Shown in pieces: positions 12,691 to 25,539 of a stretch of DNA of 64,000 nucleotides. The stretch covers positions 984,501 through 1,048,500 of the forward strand of contig JAUJYZ010001546.1 in assembly GCA_033675265.1 (NCBI GenBank), in the 5' to 3' direction. This stretch comes from Actinostola sp. cb2023 (taxonomy: Eukaryota; Cnidaria; Anthozoa; Actiniaria; Actinostolidae). The position numbers and the translations under genes are program-made. Under the pieces are notes generated by a model that saw only the letters and a program-made list of their open reading frames with translations, was not told the DNA's origin and made no database searches. The number at the start of each line of letters is the position of its first letter. The stretch's first letter is position 1.

Positions 12691-15143
12691 AGAATAGAAT
12701 TCTCTATTATTGTCAAAAGTTGGAATCTACAATGTAGAATAAATCTGAATAAATTATGAAATCTACAAGTCTATTATTTTGTAGATTTCATAATTTATAC
12801 AGATTTATTATTTATTATTTTTACTGCACTTGCAGTCACATAATGGATGGTGAAATATTTTGAGACAATTATATCACATCCATCATTCCCTAATCTGCCA
12901 AAGAGCATGTTAGACACACTAAACATTGACATGTGAGAATGGAACAGTGGATGAAAAGATGCAAGACAAACTGACAAATAACCTAATGTTCCTTGGGATG
13001 CTACCTCTGACGATCAATCTAAGCCTGGATGATTATACATGTACCGTGTTAAGTTGGTCTTCTCTGAGGATAGTTATGATAATTAAAAAGTTGAATTAAA
13101 TAACACAGAAAACAATGTCAAATATTACACATCTTCTCTGATAGAGTCTATGTGTACCGGAAGTATGTTTCCATTGGCATCCACCACTTCTGGTGTTTCT
13201 AAAAATAGATTTAGTGAAATTAAGAAATCCCAAGGGCAATACAGCGAGACTCCCTTGGCTCTGTCCCTTATGCCCTCTTGGAGTATTGAATTAAATTGAT
13301 GAACAGGGCCCAGGGTTAAAATAGCTAACCTAGGGTAAAATATTAAGAATTAACACTAGGTTAGCGAATTTATCCCCGGGTTAGCGTTAACACGCTTTCG
13401 AACAACCGGGCCCAGATGTCAAGCTACAGGATATCAATAATTATATAAGTATATATAATGTACAAGAAATACTATTCAAAAATAGTATTACATACATGTA
13501 CATTTTATGTACTTATTATAGTAGTAAATGGCTGCAAGAAAAGCAAGAGTGTTACAAGAAATCCAGTGATTATTACTCAACATTCAACAGAATCCTGAGC
13601 CATTTCATAAATTAATGAAAGTATTAGCTTGGTATTACCTTACAAGTACATTGTAAGTTTTGGCATTAAAAAAATATATAAATCATATTTTTTAGAGTTT
13701 TTATTTGGTTCTGCACATATATTACAGGAAATGAAAACAAACTAAGCTAAATGAATGTCACTGTTTTACTATATTAGCAAATATGAAAAGAAAGTGCATA
13801 AATTCTATATGTAATTAACTGTAGGGTGTGTACCAGTGGTGGTTAAAGTAGTAACAACATTTACAACTGTAAAAGTATAGATCTATTTACAACCTCCCAG
13901 ATCTGTGAAGCATGGCTACATGGTGCAAAAAATATAAATTTATGTTTCGATCAACATCTGTCAGAGAGTTCAGAACATCAAATCTCCACTACTGGGTCAA
14001 TTAAGACTGATTACACTAGGGGTATATCCTTAGTTATAGCCTGCGTAGGCAGGCTCTAGGAAAAAGGGTGGTTCAATTAAGCTACCTTAGTTCCAAAATG
14101 ACAGATTTTATTTGTTGCTAAGGTATATAAGCAACCATGAGTGTCTTGAGTCAGAATTATCATCTGATATTATGATGCAAAAATCATCACACATGAGCAA
14201 CATAGCACAATTATCACACAATTTATGTGCTGGTGGCAGCACATAATTTTTACGCCTAAAAGGTACCAACTCTAAAGTGACAAAAGCTACAACTGTCATT
14301 CCGGCTGTCATTATCTTATCTCGGGTCATTGATCTTGGGTATCTTATTTACTGACAAACACCCTAAATGGTACCGGCTTAGTCTCTTGTGGTCCATTTAG
14401 ATTTGTGTTACCCTAAGAGGGTGGTTCACCTTTTATATGGATCCTTTTGTTCCACACGACCCCACCAGCTTTAGCTAAAATAAGTAATATCGTGTTTAAA
14501 TAAAAGTTATTGTATTGTATTGTAATTTCTGAAGACAAAGGGACTGCTGAAATTAAAATGCTTTAAAATAACTACTCTTCTACATGAGATAGTGTACTAG
14601 CTTCTCTCTCAAAAAGAAGAATGTAAACAGCCTAATAATATTTCTCATCAATAGACTTCACTGAGTCTGCCTTGGGGAAAAATAGGGCAAATGATACACA
14701 GGGTATTACTCAAATACAACAACATGATATGGCAAGTAATTTATTAGTCTTTTAATACAAGATTGTACTTTTATCTGCACATTTACTGAGAAGGGAAGAA
14801 ACTACACCCCACCAATCTTGTTCTGTACTCTTTTAACATTCACAAAAACACGACATTTTATATGGATGCTTATTTTTTGCAAAGGAACTCGAAACGAAGC
14901 CAACTGATTTGGTTCTGTCTCAACGGTATCGTAGTCCGCTGTTGAAGGAGGTAATTTATAGCGTAAATTAATCACTTGCCTCGACAGAAGAGAAGCGAAA
15001 ACAAGTACAGAACCAAACTTGTGTGTTTTTCTTTGTGACCAGTAAAATCATTGCAGTTTCTTAGCGAGAAAATAGTAGCAATGACCGACACGGCTTAAAA
15101 ACCGCACGCATGCGCATTAGGATCATGAAAATTCGAAAACAAA

Positions 15144-15380
15144 ATGGCGGACGAAGACGGCGTCTCTAAACTTCAACTTCATGGAGATATAAACCCAATA
15201 ATTTAAGCTCTTCTCACGAAGAGAGTCAAACCAGGGAAAGGTTATTAACTTATCTACCTGTCTGAAGTACTCGAGGTTCCAAGAGATTTGCAGTTTTTAA
15301 AATCAAAGACGGTAAACGTAGCCATCTTCACGGACATAGTCGGTTCTTGGAAATTCGACATCGCCTTACATTTTACCCAG
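15144..15380 (+). pseudogene. Degraded 5' coding remnant inside the 15086-20012 element
   Basis: From an ATG just inside the left TIR the frame reads MADEDGVSKLQLHGDINP and then, past two stops, YLSEVLEVPRDLQFLKSKTV and a hydrophobic-acidic continuation. The look is of a decayed transposase start. No family was recognised. Confidence 0.35.
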
Positions 15381-17981
15381 ACTTAAGGTCAGGTTTGCAG
15401 ACATAAGGGTTTTGATGTGCTCAAAATACTTTTAAGGCCTTTACTTATAACATATCAAAAACCCACTTTTTTTCATCGATGACCCATTTTTGTAATTTGC
15501 ATTTGAAGTTTGGTTATTCATGCAGTCGACAAAACGTAAACAAATCGAGTAGTTTGTGGTACAGTCGTTTTAAAGAAGTGATTCCTAGCGCCCAAAGTTG
15601 TAAATTATTGATTCAAAAACCTATTGTTTACTTCAAACTGGACGCACACAGGGATCCCAACATCATTGTGTATGGTCTTAAGACATAATAAACTTTGTTT
15701 GGCCTTACAAAGTTCGTACAAATCATTTTATTTGTGGAAAATATCTATGATCATTGCCACCACGATTCTGAAAGATGCCAGGGATATTATTAAATTGTAC
15801 AAGATTAGGCCTGATTACACTCAGGATGTAGGTATTAAACCATGCCACACAAAACAGGTTTGTACTCAAAAAGGTACAACTTTGCTGAGGGTGTATACAG
15901 TACTGCCAAATGTTATTAGGACGATATATAAAATCAGCATCAATGATTCCTGGAAGCCAAAGGCATGCAAACACCATTAGAACACCTTCAGTAATTGGTT
16001 TATGTTCAACGAGTCACATTTTGACAATAGTATGACATTCTAGGGGTTTAAAATCTCGACTTTGGAATACTACAGTACAAAATAGAGCCTTAAGACTTCA
16101 CCCTGTACTATAGACTCTAAAAATGTGAGACATGGACAGGAGAAAATTGAGATATTGAGATCTGGTTAAATAATGCAATTGAAAGGCTCTGTGCAAGAAT
16201 AACGTAAGCGACCTCGGATCAAAGCCTAAATTATCCTAACTTGTTCTTTGAATTTCAAAGGAGAATTTGGGTTTTGATCACAAGTCACTTACTCTGTTCT
16301 TGCAGGGACCCCTTCAATTCTCAAGGACCATTTTGCCACCCCTCATTCTGGAGAGCATGCGTTTGGTTCGGCCAGTCCCTCTCTTGCATACCCTAAGAGT
16401 CAATGATAATGCACAAAGGTTTGTTCAGGTGGCTATGGGGACAGGGGTTTGCTATTTTTCTTGTATATATATTACATATGTTGTATATATGACATAGAGT
16501 CGTTAAATCAGGTTGTATGGCCGGGTTTAATAAACAATGAATACAACTGGTTTGTGGAATTTACAGTGTTGATCATCAGATAGAACTCTACAAGAGGCTA
16601 AGTGACATTCTATATAATGCAAGACACAGTTTAAATTCCAAACTGCCTTACAATATGACAGGATATGGTGTTATATCTACAAATAATTTTATCAACAAAA
16701 TTACTCTGAAGCACAAGGAAATTGTTTGATAAAAATATTTTAAATATGCAGAGTGAAATGCATGTACTCTATAATATTCCACTTGTGAGTCCTTGTCCAT
16801 TTGAAATACATGTAGATTTTTATTTCAAAAAGTCATGCAGTACACAAAAAATCAGGGTTGATCTACATTGTAAAATGTTTTATGAACTACACGGTATAAC
16901 TATATTGATATCTTGAATACACAAGAGACAAGAAAATTGGTTTGAGATAAAAAATGTATTGATTTTGTCAGTGGAAATATTGGAATTTTATTTGGTATGG
17001 TCTCAGGTAGTTATGGTAATTAAGCAAGAACATGTTTATTAGTAAGAATTAAACTGACTTTTATTGTGAAACAAAACATCTACCAATTCGTAACTGAGGT
17101 AAATAAAACAATGACTGTGTACCTGTTGATATTATTTATACATGTATATGTAATAAATTATTGGTATGTAGTGTTGTACTACATGTAGCTGATAGCATTT
17201 GGTTCAACATCTTGCCCATTCCATACTGTGGCTCATATGTTCAAAATGACTTGCTCTGTAGCCTTCAATTTTCACTTTTTAATTATATGGTCAGTAAATA
17301 TACCCCAAACAATGAACAAAATGACATGGTCAAACAATTTTAAAAGCCAACTGGCCACACAAAAGAATAAGGGAATCAATTCAACCTTATCGGCTTATGG
17401 CAACATTAGTAGCTAGGATTTGTATGTCACTGGGTCCTGGTTTGAAGTAAACCTGCAAGCCGTGCATTTTCAAAACTACATGTATCTTGATGGCAAACAA
17501 TATTAAGCACCAACAAAGTCAAAAGAAAGGCAGAAAATGTATGTCATCAATCTTGATGTACAATGAACTCCTGTTATTAGTAGATACTCATGCTGTAACC
17601 TACAAGAATAATGACATAATTAATATATCTTTATTATTATTACATACTATATTATTAAACTGTGATCAATTTACTATGTACCTCAAAATGCTATGAGTTA
17701 ATAACAGCTCAATGCCATAAGAAAATCAAATCCTTTCATGAAAAAGGGAAATGAATAGGTAAATACCATAAGACGCTATACAAGCAATTATTATTATCAT
17801 TATTATTATTATAAGGAAATCAAATCAACAACAGAAATCAATTTGAAGAATAAATCTGAGGGTACTGTACATAATGGGAGTCATGATTGTCTAATCAATA
17901 AAATTATTAATTCATGTTACGTTACTCCTAAATGGACATGAATAATGCCTCGTGAGTATACAACATTTTTACCATGAAATG

Positions 17982-19238
17982 CAGGGTTCTCAGTAGTAGC
18001 CGGCAACCGGCGGAAACCGCCGGCTGTGAGGATGATCGTAGCCGTCTGTTCTGGCTAAAATAAAAATTAAATCGACTTTCCGAAAGGAATATAAAAACGA
18101 TCGCTTACTAACGGTACTCAATACACATTTGTTGAACTGTTGAATTTTTTTTCTGATATCAGCTACAGGAAAAAAAAAAACCTTCTTTGAAAATGCGCTT
18201 GTAATAAAGTATGCATCAGTTTGTGTGTCTGTCTAAGAATTGTTTTAAATCTCAGCGAATTAATCAGAAATGCATAATAATTACTTACGGCATAATCGTG
18301 TAAAGATCAATCTCGCAATATTTCGTGCCAGCGTCTCCCACAACGAAGAAGAAGAAGTCTAACCAAGATGCAAGTGTTGGAATCCCCGGTAAGTTTTGAT
18401 TCGATAGATTTCAGTTTTTCGTGTTCACGGTATCTAGCCTCCTCCGCAGGCTACTTTATCGGAATGGAACCGGCCCCAAACCCCAAGGAGTTAGATCTCA
18501 ACAAATTCTTGTTGGTTTCTTTCAAGAGATGAAAGCAGATTAGATTTTTTACATGCCAGTAAAGTTTATTTTTTTCTCGACTTTGCGATGTCAACTTATT
18601 TATGCAAATCTCCTTTTCGCTGTGCACTCATGCATGACTCCAAAGTTGTGATTCCTAGTTTGGTAATCCAAGTCTTTTACGATGAAAAGGATCTTAGAGA
18701 ATTAAATGATTGTGTATGATTTTCTTTCTTACTTTCTTTCTTTCTTTAATTTTTCTTTTCTTTTGAGCGATCAAGACAGTACGGCGGTAGTTACTTTTGA
18801 TGTCCAGTAATTTGTGTGCTAATTAATTAAAAAAAAATTATTGCCGGGATATTATTGCCGGGATATTATTGTATTATTGCCGGGATATTATTAGGCGTGT
18901 GGACCAACATTTGATAGAAAGCTAAATAAAAGTATCGTAATATTCACAAATCAAATTAAAAACAAAACAAAGCAATTTTACACTGTAAAGACTATAAACC
19001 TATCGCATTTTGAAACTAGTCGTAAGAAAATGTCATCTACCGGTTTTTTGCCTTATAATTTCAATGCAAAACTTATTATTTATTACGTATTTGATGAAAA
19101 CATAAAAAGTGTATTTGGTTACTGAATATTTATCATATAGCATGTTCTCAATACGTTTGTTGTGTGTGTGCTTTATTAATTTTTTGCCACCTGTGATCAT
19201 ATTTTTGCCGCCTGTTCAAAATTCTACTGAGAACCCTG
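17982..19238. mobile_element. MITE with CAGGGTTCTCAGTAG ends, 5-bp TSD
   Basis: The ends CAGGGTTCTCAGTAG and CTACTGAGAACCCTG are exact inverses; the flanks are AAATG (17977-17981 and 19239-19243). Near the left end is a GC palindrome (CCGGCAACCGGCGG), and at 18838-18892 a small tandem of ATTGCCGGGATATT. Like the CAGGGGCGG elements in this window it has CAGGG ends and a short 5-bp duplication. Confidence 0.7.
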
Positions 19239-19509
19239 AAATGTAACTTGTAATGATGCAAAGGAGGAAGGGAAGCCGAATAGTATTCATACTATTATTA
19301 TTTTAGGAAAGAAGATGCAAGAAAACATTCGATTTTCTTGCATGTTCTTGAGTAAGCTTAGTCGCCCCTATAACACTCAATTTCGCATTTTTCAATCATT
19401 CCCTGACAATGGCCATCCAAGAAAGTTGATATCTATATAAAAGAAAGTTTAAAAAACTTACCAAGATTGCAAGAAGTAGCGGAAGGCTTGTTGTCCAAAC
19501 ATCCAACAC

Positions 19510-19824
19510 CTGAATAATGGATTGGATGGCATTCCAGGTCTTGCTATGCCTGATTTTAATGACTGGCATCGATGTCTCATTGACGATTACTGCAGAATTG
19601 CCTCATAAAGAGACAACCTATTCAAAAAAATTATCCTCAAGGAAAATGATCACCTGATTATTGAAGAACACAAGGGAGAATGCCGATATACCGATGTAGT
19701 TGTTTATGATATTCCTGACACTTCCTCCAGATGTGGTGATAGTTTTCTTTGGCAGTTAAGCTACTATATTGGAATTGAAGCCCATATTTCAACATATCAA
19801 CTCAAGTTCTACAATATCCTTTGA
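19510..19824 (+). pseudogene. Degraded 3' coding remnant inside the 15086-20012 element
   Basis: One frame reads protein-like for about 100 codons with a single internal stop: LDGIPGLAMPDFNDWHRCLI, then KGECRYTDVVVYDIPDTSSR and LWQLSYYIGIEAHISTYQLK, ending in TGA. It is probably the C-terminus of the element's own protein. Not recognised. Confidence 0.4.
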
Positions 19825-21829
19825 TTAGAAGAGAGTTTTCGTAAGAGAACAGTGCTTGAAACAACTTTTTGTGGGGAAATTTTCTTGTCAAGAACGTGTT
19901 TCTTCGACCGCCATTTTGAACAACGAGCCCGCGCTAAATTAAGCGGTATCCTTTACTGCGCACTCTCAAAGCAAAAAAATATTAACCAATCAGCGGTTTT
20001 TGAGCCGTGTCGCAATGACCACCATTCAGACCGTCCGCCATTTTGAAAATCCATCTGAGCCCGTTAGAAAAAGAGTCAGCTTTGTGTGTTATACCTATGC
20101 GCAGAGGATTCTCTTCTAAAAACCTCCGAGCATCGCTATAGATTGACCAATCACGATTGAGAAGTTTCAAATGAAAGTCGCGCATGCGCTGACATTTGGA
20201 CCAATCAGCATCGGCCTAGAAATGGCTGTTACCAGAGCCACTGACGGGAGAAGGAACGACCGACCGAGGTGCTCTGGGTACGAGAATGCCAACTGCCCAG
20301 CTAACTTGCGCATGCGCTCTAAAACCGGAAGAACAAGAAATCCTGTTCCCAAAAAATGGATTATGCCAGAGCCTACGTTCTCGTCGCTGGCCGAAAGTAA
20401 CGCAGGCTCTGGGGACGAGATTGAAGGAGCAGTTGACATACATTTCATTTATAAGCAAAATCCGAAATGATCAACTGAAGAAATAAATTTACAAATTACA
20501 GTTGTCTTCCATTTAATTCTTCTCTCAGAAGGTAGGAAGTGATGCTATTTTAGATACCCTACACCTCTTTTTTTTGCCTCCACACCTCCCTAGGAGCTCG
20601 CGCACCTTCGCCGCTTGTCAGATTGCATTGTGCCCCGCCGCAATAATGTTCCGATCCCCTTGCTACGGGCCTGACATATTATATCTAAGGATGTAAAAAA
20701 TCGACATTTTCAATGTTAGACTTTCCACCTTAACATGTTACAGTTAAAAGTAAAACGTGAAATATATAGTGATTTTATGACGATAATTTTTCAGTGCAAT
20801 GATAATTTCATATTAATGAAAGGAATTATACAGTGAGTGGATATTTTAAAATAACAAATGTGATATCTTTAGCCGTTTTATGCTCCAATAAACATTTAAC
20901 ATTTCGTATGCTAATATATTCGTGAGACATTTTTTTCTTAAATCAAAATTAATCAACTTTCAGATATAAAAGAACATTTTCACATGCATAAATACAATGA
21001 ACATATATGTGGAATGTATTAACTGATGATTGTAAAAATGTTTTACATTTTTATACTATACATTTGTAAAACCTATTCTTAGTGTGTTATTGATGTTATT
21101 TAAAATTGAAATACATTTCTCAATTTTATGGCTGCTTGTTCATTCCTTCCTTCCTTTCTCTATTTCTTTCTCCCTCTCCAGCTCTCTCTCTCAATTTTTT
21201 ACTGCAAATTAAAATAGTAAACAGAGCTCAGTCATTCACTGAGCTCTGTTTATGTATTAGTTATTGATCAATTTATTCAGAAAGAAACACATTTTGTTTG
21301 CGTAATTTTATTGTCGTATCGTATGAACCGTAAAACTGTAAGTATATGCTAACATTTATGGAAATTTGTTGTTAGTGTCATAATTAAAAATTGAGGTGCA
21401 CACGATAGTAAAATAAATAGATCATAATTTACTCATACTACTGGTTTTGTAGTATGCGTTGCAGCCGGACAAGGAGGAAAGAAAATAACTTGAAGAACAG
21501 AGTTTTCATATAATTTTTCCATTTCATTTTTTCTAGGACTCCGCGTTTTCAACTTTGGTAGAAAACGCGGAGGTCTACCGAGAAATATGCGATATTAATC
21601 ACGAATTCTGGAAGAAAGAAAGAAAGAAAATAACTTGGAGTCGAAAAAGAACAGTTTTCAAACAATTTTTTCATTTCATTTTTTAGGACTCCGCGTTTTC
21701 AACTTTGGTAGAAAACGCGGAGTCTACCACACCATGATTTTCTAACGTGACTCCGCACTCCGCACTCCGCACTCCGCACTCCGCGTATTCTACCAGACCT
21801 TCAGTGAATGATGGTGGAAAGCAAGTTCG

Positions 21830-22098
21830 ATGTGTAACAAGACGCTCAATGAGCGTTCACTCGGGCATTGTGAAAAGGAAAATGTCAGTTGTTCGAGGAA
21901 GTACTTGAAAATGAATGCCAGTTGGTTGAAGAACAAGGACAATGTCAGCTGCGCGAGGAGAGACCTGACAATGACTGACAGTTGCGTGACGAGGGAGACT
22001 ATGTATATACATGTATGTGTCGAGTTCATTTGATTTGCCTTTGACTTTGAGTTCATTTGATTACCTTTTGACTTTGAGTTCAATTGATTTGATTTTGA
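21830..22098 (+). repeat. Two short degenerate tandem repeats
   Basis: At about 21840-21990 three diverged units of about 54 bp recur (AATGTCAG.TG..CGAGGA words). At 22021-22098 about three units of about 27 bp read TTTGAGTTCATTTGATT. No gene was recognised between here and the trinucleotide array. Confidence 0.5.
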
Positions 22099-22590
22099 TG
22101 AGTTTGTGTAAAGGCCCCCTCTCTAGCTTCAGATCCCGAAACGTCGAGTTTGGAATCGAGTTCGGGTTCGAGTTACGGTTCGAACGTCGAATAAAACAAG
22201 GACATCTTCTTCAATACAATATAATTTCTCTGACGTCATGACAATCAGTGACAGTTGAGTGACGAGGGAGACTATTAGTCCGGTGAGTACGAACATGATA
22301 CGTCTTGAGGTTGCATAGGTCAGATGGTTCCGATAACGGCCTCGCGTTTGTTTAAAAAAATATATATTTTAAGCGAGCTTCTAGTCCTTTTACCACTTCT
22401 AGTCATTGAACGATGAACTAGAATCCTGACCTTTTAATAGCTTGAAGATCTACAGCTGCTTTCAAAACTAAGATTCATAATCTACTTGAGTCCTGTGTCT
22501 CCTTTATCTTTTCAAATCTGCGGAGTAATCTTGAAACTCCGGATACGATTAAATACGTCGCATACTCGTCATTTTGAAGCCGAACAAAAA

Positions 22591-22691
<101 letters not shown>

Positions 22692-22812
22692 CGAAATCCT
22701 AACTCGGGCGGCCTGCGGCCTGGGCCCGAGTAATTAACCGAAATCAGCATGCCGAGCTTCGCGCTTGATTGGTGAGTCTAGACGCACTCCATTCAACCAT
22801 TGTAAAATTACG

Positions 22813-24090
22813 TACGGCTTCGACCAATAACACTTACCTCTACATTGATAATTCCGGATATCATCAAAACCTCATCCAATAATATTCAACGAACATTAAA
22901 TGAGTAAGGCGGTAAGTACTTCATGTAAGCACACTTGAAATAGACTCTATTCTTTATAGCCGTTCTATTTGAAGTTTTTGTATTATCTGTCACAATTGGC
23001 AATGTGCGTACTTATACCACATTGAAAAGATGAACAAATAGTGACTAATAATATAAAAACTTCAAAAAGAACGGCTATAAAGAATAGAGTCCATTTCAAG
23101 TGGGCTTACATGAAGTACTAGCCAGTAAGGCCCTGATAATCTATCAACAATCGAGACACTTGTCCTACTAATCTTCGTTAATGACGATATGCGTAGTCCT
23201 GGCAACCAGATGCTTCACTTGCACTTTCTTGGTTTGCAATCAATCCCTTGAGAATCATGAGATAAAGACACGGCAGCCATGTTGGTTGAACAAACAGTTG
23301 AAGTTCAACCAAGATGGCCGCCGTGACGTGTATTGCAAACCAGCAATACAGCTAGCATGTGTAGCCAGGCTCACACAGGTACAATGTAAGTAGGGAGAGC
23401 CTGTATTGAAAATGAAGCGTCTGGTTGCCAGGACTACGCATATCGTCATTAACGAAGATTAGTAGGACAAGTGTCTCGATTGTTGATAGATTATCAGAAA
23501 ATTGTTCGAAATTTAATTTAGCTGAAACTTCATTGAATAATTTTTCAAGGGTCTAATAATAACTAGTTAAAATCTTTTCTCGATATTCCAGAGGGAAGTA
23601 CTATATTTTTATAAATCTTTAGAGGAGTCGGTGACGTCATCTACTCAACCCAACATTCAGCTCCATACATTTTGTACATTTCTTTGTAGTTTTGTGATCA
23701 AAATATCTCAATGTTTTGTTCAGATAACAGCTCTGCATTGAAAACTCCTTCACCCAAACTTTTGGCTTCAAAGAAATAAAATAATTCAAGAAACTAAACA
23801 CAAAGAAATGTATGGAGCGAAGCTGTGTTGATTGTTTGGGTTGAGTAGATGACCTCACTGACACTTCTAAAGATTCATAAAAATGTAATACTTCCCATAG
23901 GAATTTTGAGAAAACACATTAACCAGTAATTGTATGGCTCGTTGAGATTATTTCAGTGAAGTTTCAGCTAAATTAAACTGATTTCGAACGATTTTCGTCA
24001 GAGTCCCCCTTTAATGTCAATTATTGGATGAGGTTTTGATGATATCCGGAATTATCAATGTAGAGGTAAGTGTTATTGGCCGAAGCCGTA
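22813..24090. mobile_element. Inverted-repeat element enclosing three side-by-side hairpins
   Basis: The outer arms 22813-22882 and 24021-24090 are 70-bp inverted copies with one mismatch; a third, diverged copy follows at 24095-24155. Between them lie three adjacent foldbacks: 22905-22980 with 23057-23131, 23139-23216 with 23412-23490 (with an inner hairpin around GCAGCCATGTTGGTTGAAC), and about 23509-23660 with 23815-24000. Each looks like a foldback MITE inserted beside the next. No coding sequence. Confidence 0.75.
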
Positions 24091-24159
24091 GGCTAAGACC
24101 AATAACATTTGCCGAGACATTGATAATTCGGATATCATCAAAACCGAATTCAATAATTA

Positions 24160-25160
24160 TTTTATTATACATTGTCTATGTGGATTGACTTATAATTCAA
24201 AGATATAAGCAATCCAACAACAACAACAAATGAATCCTGTAGTAACCTACAGATAACAACCAATCTGCTGACCTACGCAGGCTCGTTTTTGCAGATATTA
24301 ACTGCCTACAGATAACCACCAGACCGCTGAAATATCGGTCCCGAAATATCGCTTGCGCACACTGATAGTTAGAATTATCTGTAGGCTCTCGACCAATGAG
24401 AATACAGATGCTGAGTACAATGTATAATAATTATAACGTAAATCTCATAACTGGAGGGAAATCTTTTTTTTTTTTTTTTGCTGCCAAGCGAGCGAGCATC
24501 AGCGAGCGAGGCAGCAGTCATTTTCTTGGTGACTATAATCTCGATATTGAAAAATTGGGATCCCTGTGTGTGGGTTCAATAATTTACGGCGGATTCAACT
24601 ACTGTTCGTTACTAGTTCGGTTAAAGTTCGGCAGTAAATTTACTGAGTAAACCGGTTTTAAACTGGTATATTTTCTCCACATGTTCGAGATTTGCAGGGC
24701 GTGTAGTGAGGGAACGAGTTTATATCGGTAAGTAATGCAAGAATTATTGCTTGAAGCTCAAAATACGCTACTGTACATTTGCTGAAGCTTCAATCGCCGT
24801 CTCAACCAAAGTTCAAATCGGTCGCTCTGGCAAAACCACCCGAGGAACCCCGAATAACAAATACACAAACGTCGAGGGTGGATGCCTGTGCCATCACTCT
24901 TGCAAAACCAAAGTTCAAATAAACTTATTTTCTCTTGATAATAGTTTCATCCGCGTTTAATACTTAACTTGGTTTAGTAGAAATCAACCCTACCATACTA
25001 TCACGGATCCTGCAATCTGATTGGCTAACGTACAATTAGACTACTCGTTCTCGTTTCTATGAGTTCAAATAGTCAACTCGACGCTACGCGCCTCGCCGAC
25101 TATTAACTCATAGAAAACTCGAACTATTGTTAACTAGAAAACTCGAACTTATAGTCTAAT
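24160..25160. other. Intergenic, nothing recognised
   Basis: Contains a T18 run at about 24463-24480 and GCGAGC-rich words after it; about 24250-24390 repeats CCTACAGATAAC. No gene seen. Confidence 0.35.
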
Positions 25161-25169
25161 ACTCCAGTT

Positions 25170-25385
25170 TCACGTTGTTTAGAGATGACCGCTGTCCTTG
25201 ACAAAAGACGCATTTGTACAGGCTTAGCCTCGATTCAGAAAACAGTCCGTGCAATTCAACTGTTTCTATTGTTTCATGTCAACATTTTTTCGTGTTCTTG
25301 TTGATATTTGTGAATAATTTACACTGACTCGAGGCTAAGCCTGTACAAATGCGTCTGTTGTCAATAAGTACAGCGGTTTTACAAC
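25170..25385. mobile_element. Foldback MITE with about 60-bp arms
   Basis: The arms share ACGCATTTGTACAGGCTTAG in opposite orientation, with flanking GACCGCTGT / ACAGCGGTT continuing the inversion. A half-copy lies at about 12130-12270 (and 35980-36120), inside the long-TIR elements, in the reverse sense. Confidence 0.65.
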
Positions 25386-25419
25386 GGGATCTGTGGACGC
25401 GAAATGGGACTATTTAACA

Positions 25420-25533
25420 ATTAGTCACCAAAGGCGAGGTGAATATCGGTGAATAATAACCGAGACGAAGTCGAGGTTATTATCACTGCTATTCACTGAG
25501 CCTGAGGTGACTAATTGTTTCAGTAGAATTACA
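25420..25533. mobile_element. Small inverted-repeat element
   Basis: The ends AACAATTAGTCACC and GGTGACTAATTGTT are exact inverses. Inner halves also pair (CGAGGTGAATA, TATTCAC), with a central ATAACCGAGACGAAGTCGAG. Confidence 0.55.
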
Positions 25534-25539
25534 CAGGTG

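Larger units (their letters stand above)
15086..20012. mobile_element. TIR element nested in a TIR arm, 7-bp TSD
   Basis: The ends are CGACACGGCTTAAAAACCGC and the inverse of CGACACGGCTCAAAAACCGC. The flanks are CAATGAC at 15079-15085 and 20013-20019; the uninterrupted site is preserved in copy 2 near 38668. Degraded coding sequence is visible at both ends: ATGGCGGACGAAGACGGCG at about 15144 with stops soon after, and a stop-broken C-terminal piece at about 19510-19822. It also carries a smaller MITE at 17982-19238. Confidence 0.8.
9838..20288. mobile_element. Long-TIR (about 730 bp) element, copy 1, 9-bp TSD
   Basis: The left arm runs from CATTCTCGTACCCAGAGC at 9838 to about 10550. The right arm is its reverse complement, at about 14633-15085 and 20013-20288, split by a nested insertion. 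The flanks are CCAACTGCC (9829-9837 and 20289-20297). Without the insertion the element is about 5.5 kb. Long TIRs plus a 9-bp TSD resemble Mutator-like elements. Its interior (about 10550-14630) is nearly identical to 33780-38110 in copy 2, contains no long reading frame, and holds a perfect palindrome at 11801-12026. Confidence 0.75.
9066..20423. mobile_element. Second-level nested TIR element with 9-bp TSD
   Basis: The left end CAATCTCGTCCCCAGAGCCT and right end at 20423 are inverted copies over about 80 bp (AGCGACGAGAACGTAGGCTCTGG is shared). The flanks are AAGGAGCAG at 9057-9065 and 20424-20432, an exact 9-bp duplication. It contains the 9838-20288 element. The ends share the CCAGAGC core with the CATTCTCGTACCCAGAGC family, so the two are related. 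Confidence 0.75.
7677..21799. mobile_element. Outermost TIR element of a nest, perfect 9-bp TSD
   Basis: The left end (7677 on) reads GGTCTGGTAGAATACGCGGA, followed by a 7-bp tandem GCGGAGT x5 and a hairpin of ACTCCGCGTTTTC. The right end (to 21799) is its reverse complement, with the same subterminal GCGGAGT tandem. Both ends are flanked by TTCAGTGAA (7668-7676 and 21800-21808). The terminal inverted repeats are about 150 bp; the right one carries a tandem duplication of about 140 bp (21470-21725). The 14.1 kb span is mostly later insertions. A 9-bp TSD suggests a Mutator-like (MULE) or Merlin-type mechanism; no transposase was seen. Confidence 0.75.

Noticed and set aside
20171..20470. 99-codon frame beginning MKVAHALTFGPISIGLEM, with relatives at 9737 and 31014
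   Set aside because: It is the terminal inverted repeat of the long-TIR family read as protein; the same frame recurs wherever the TIR does, on either strand.
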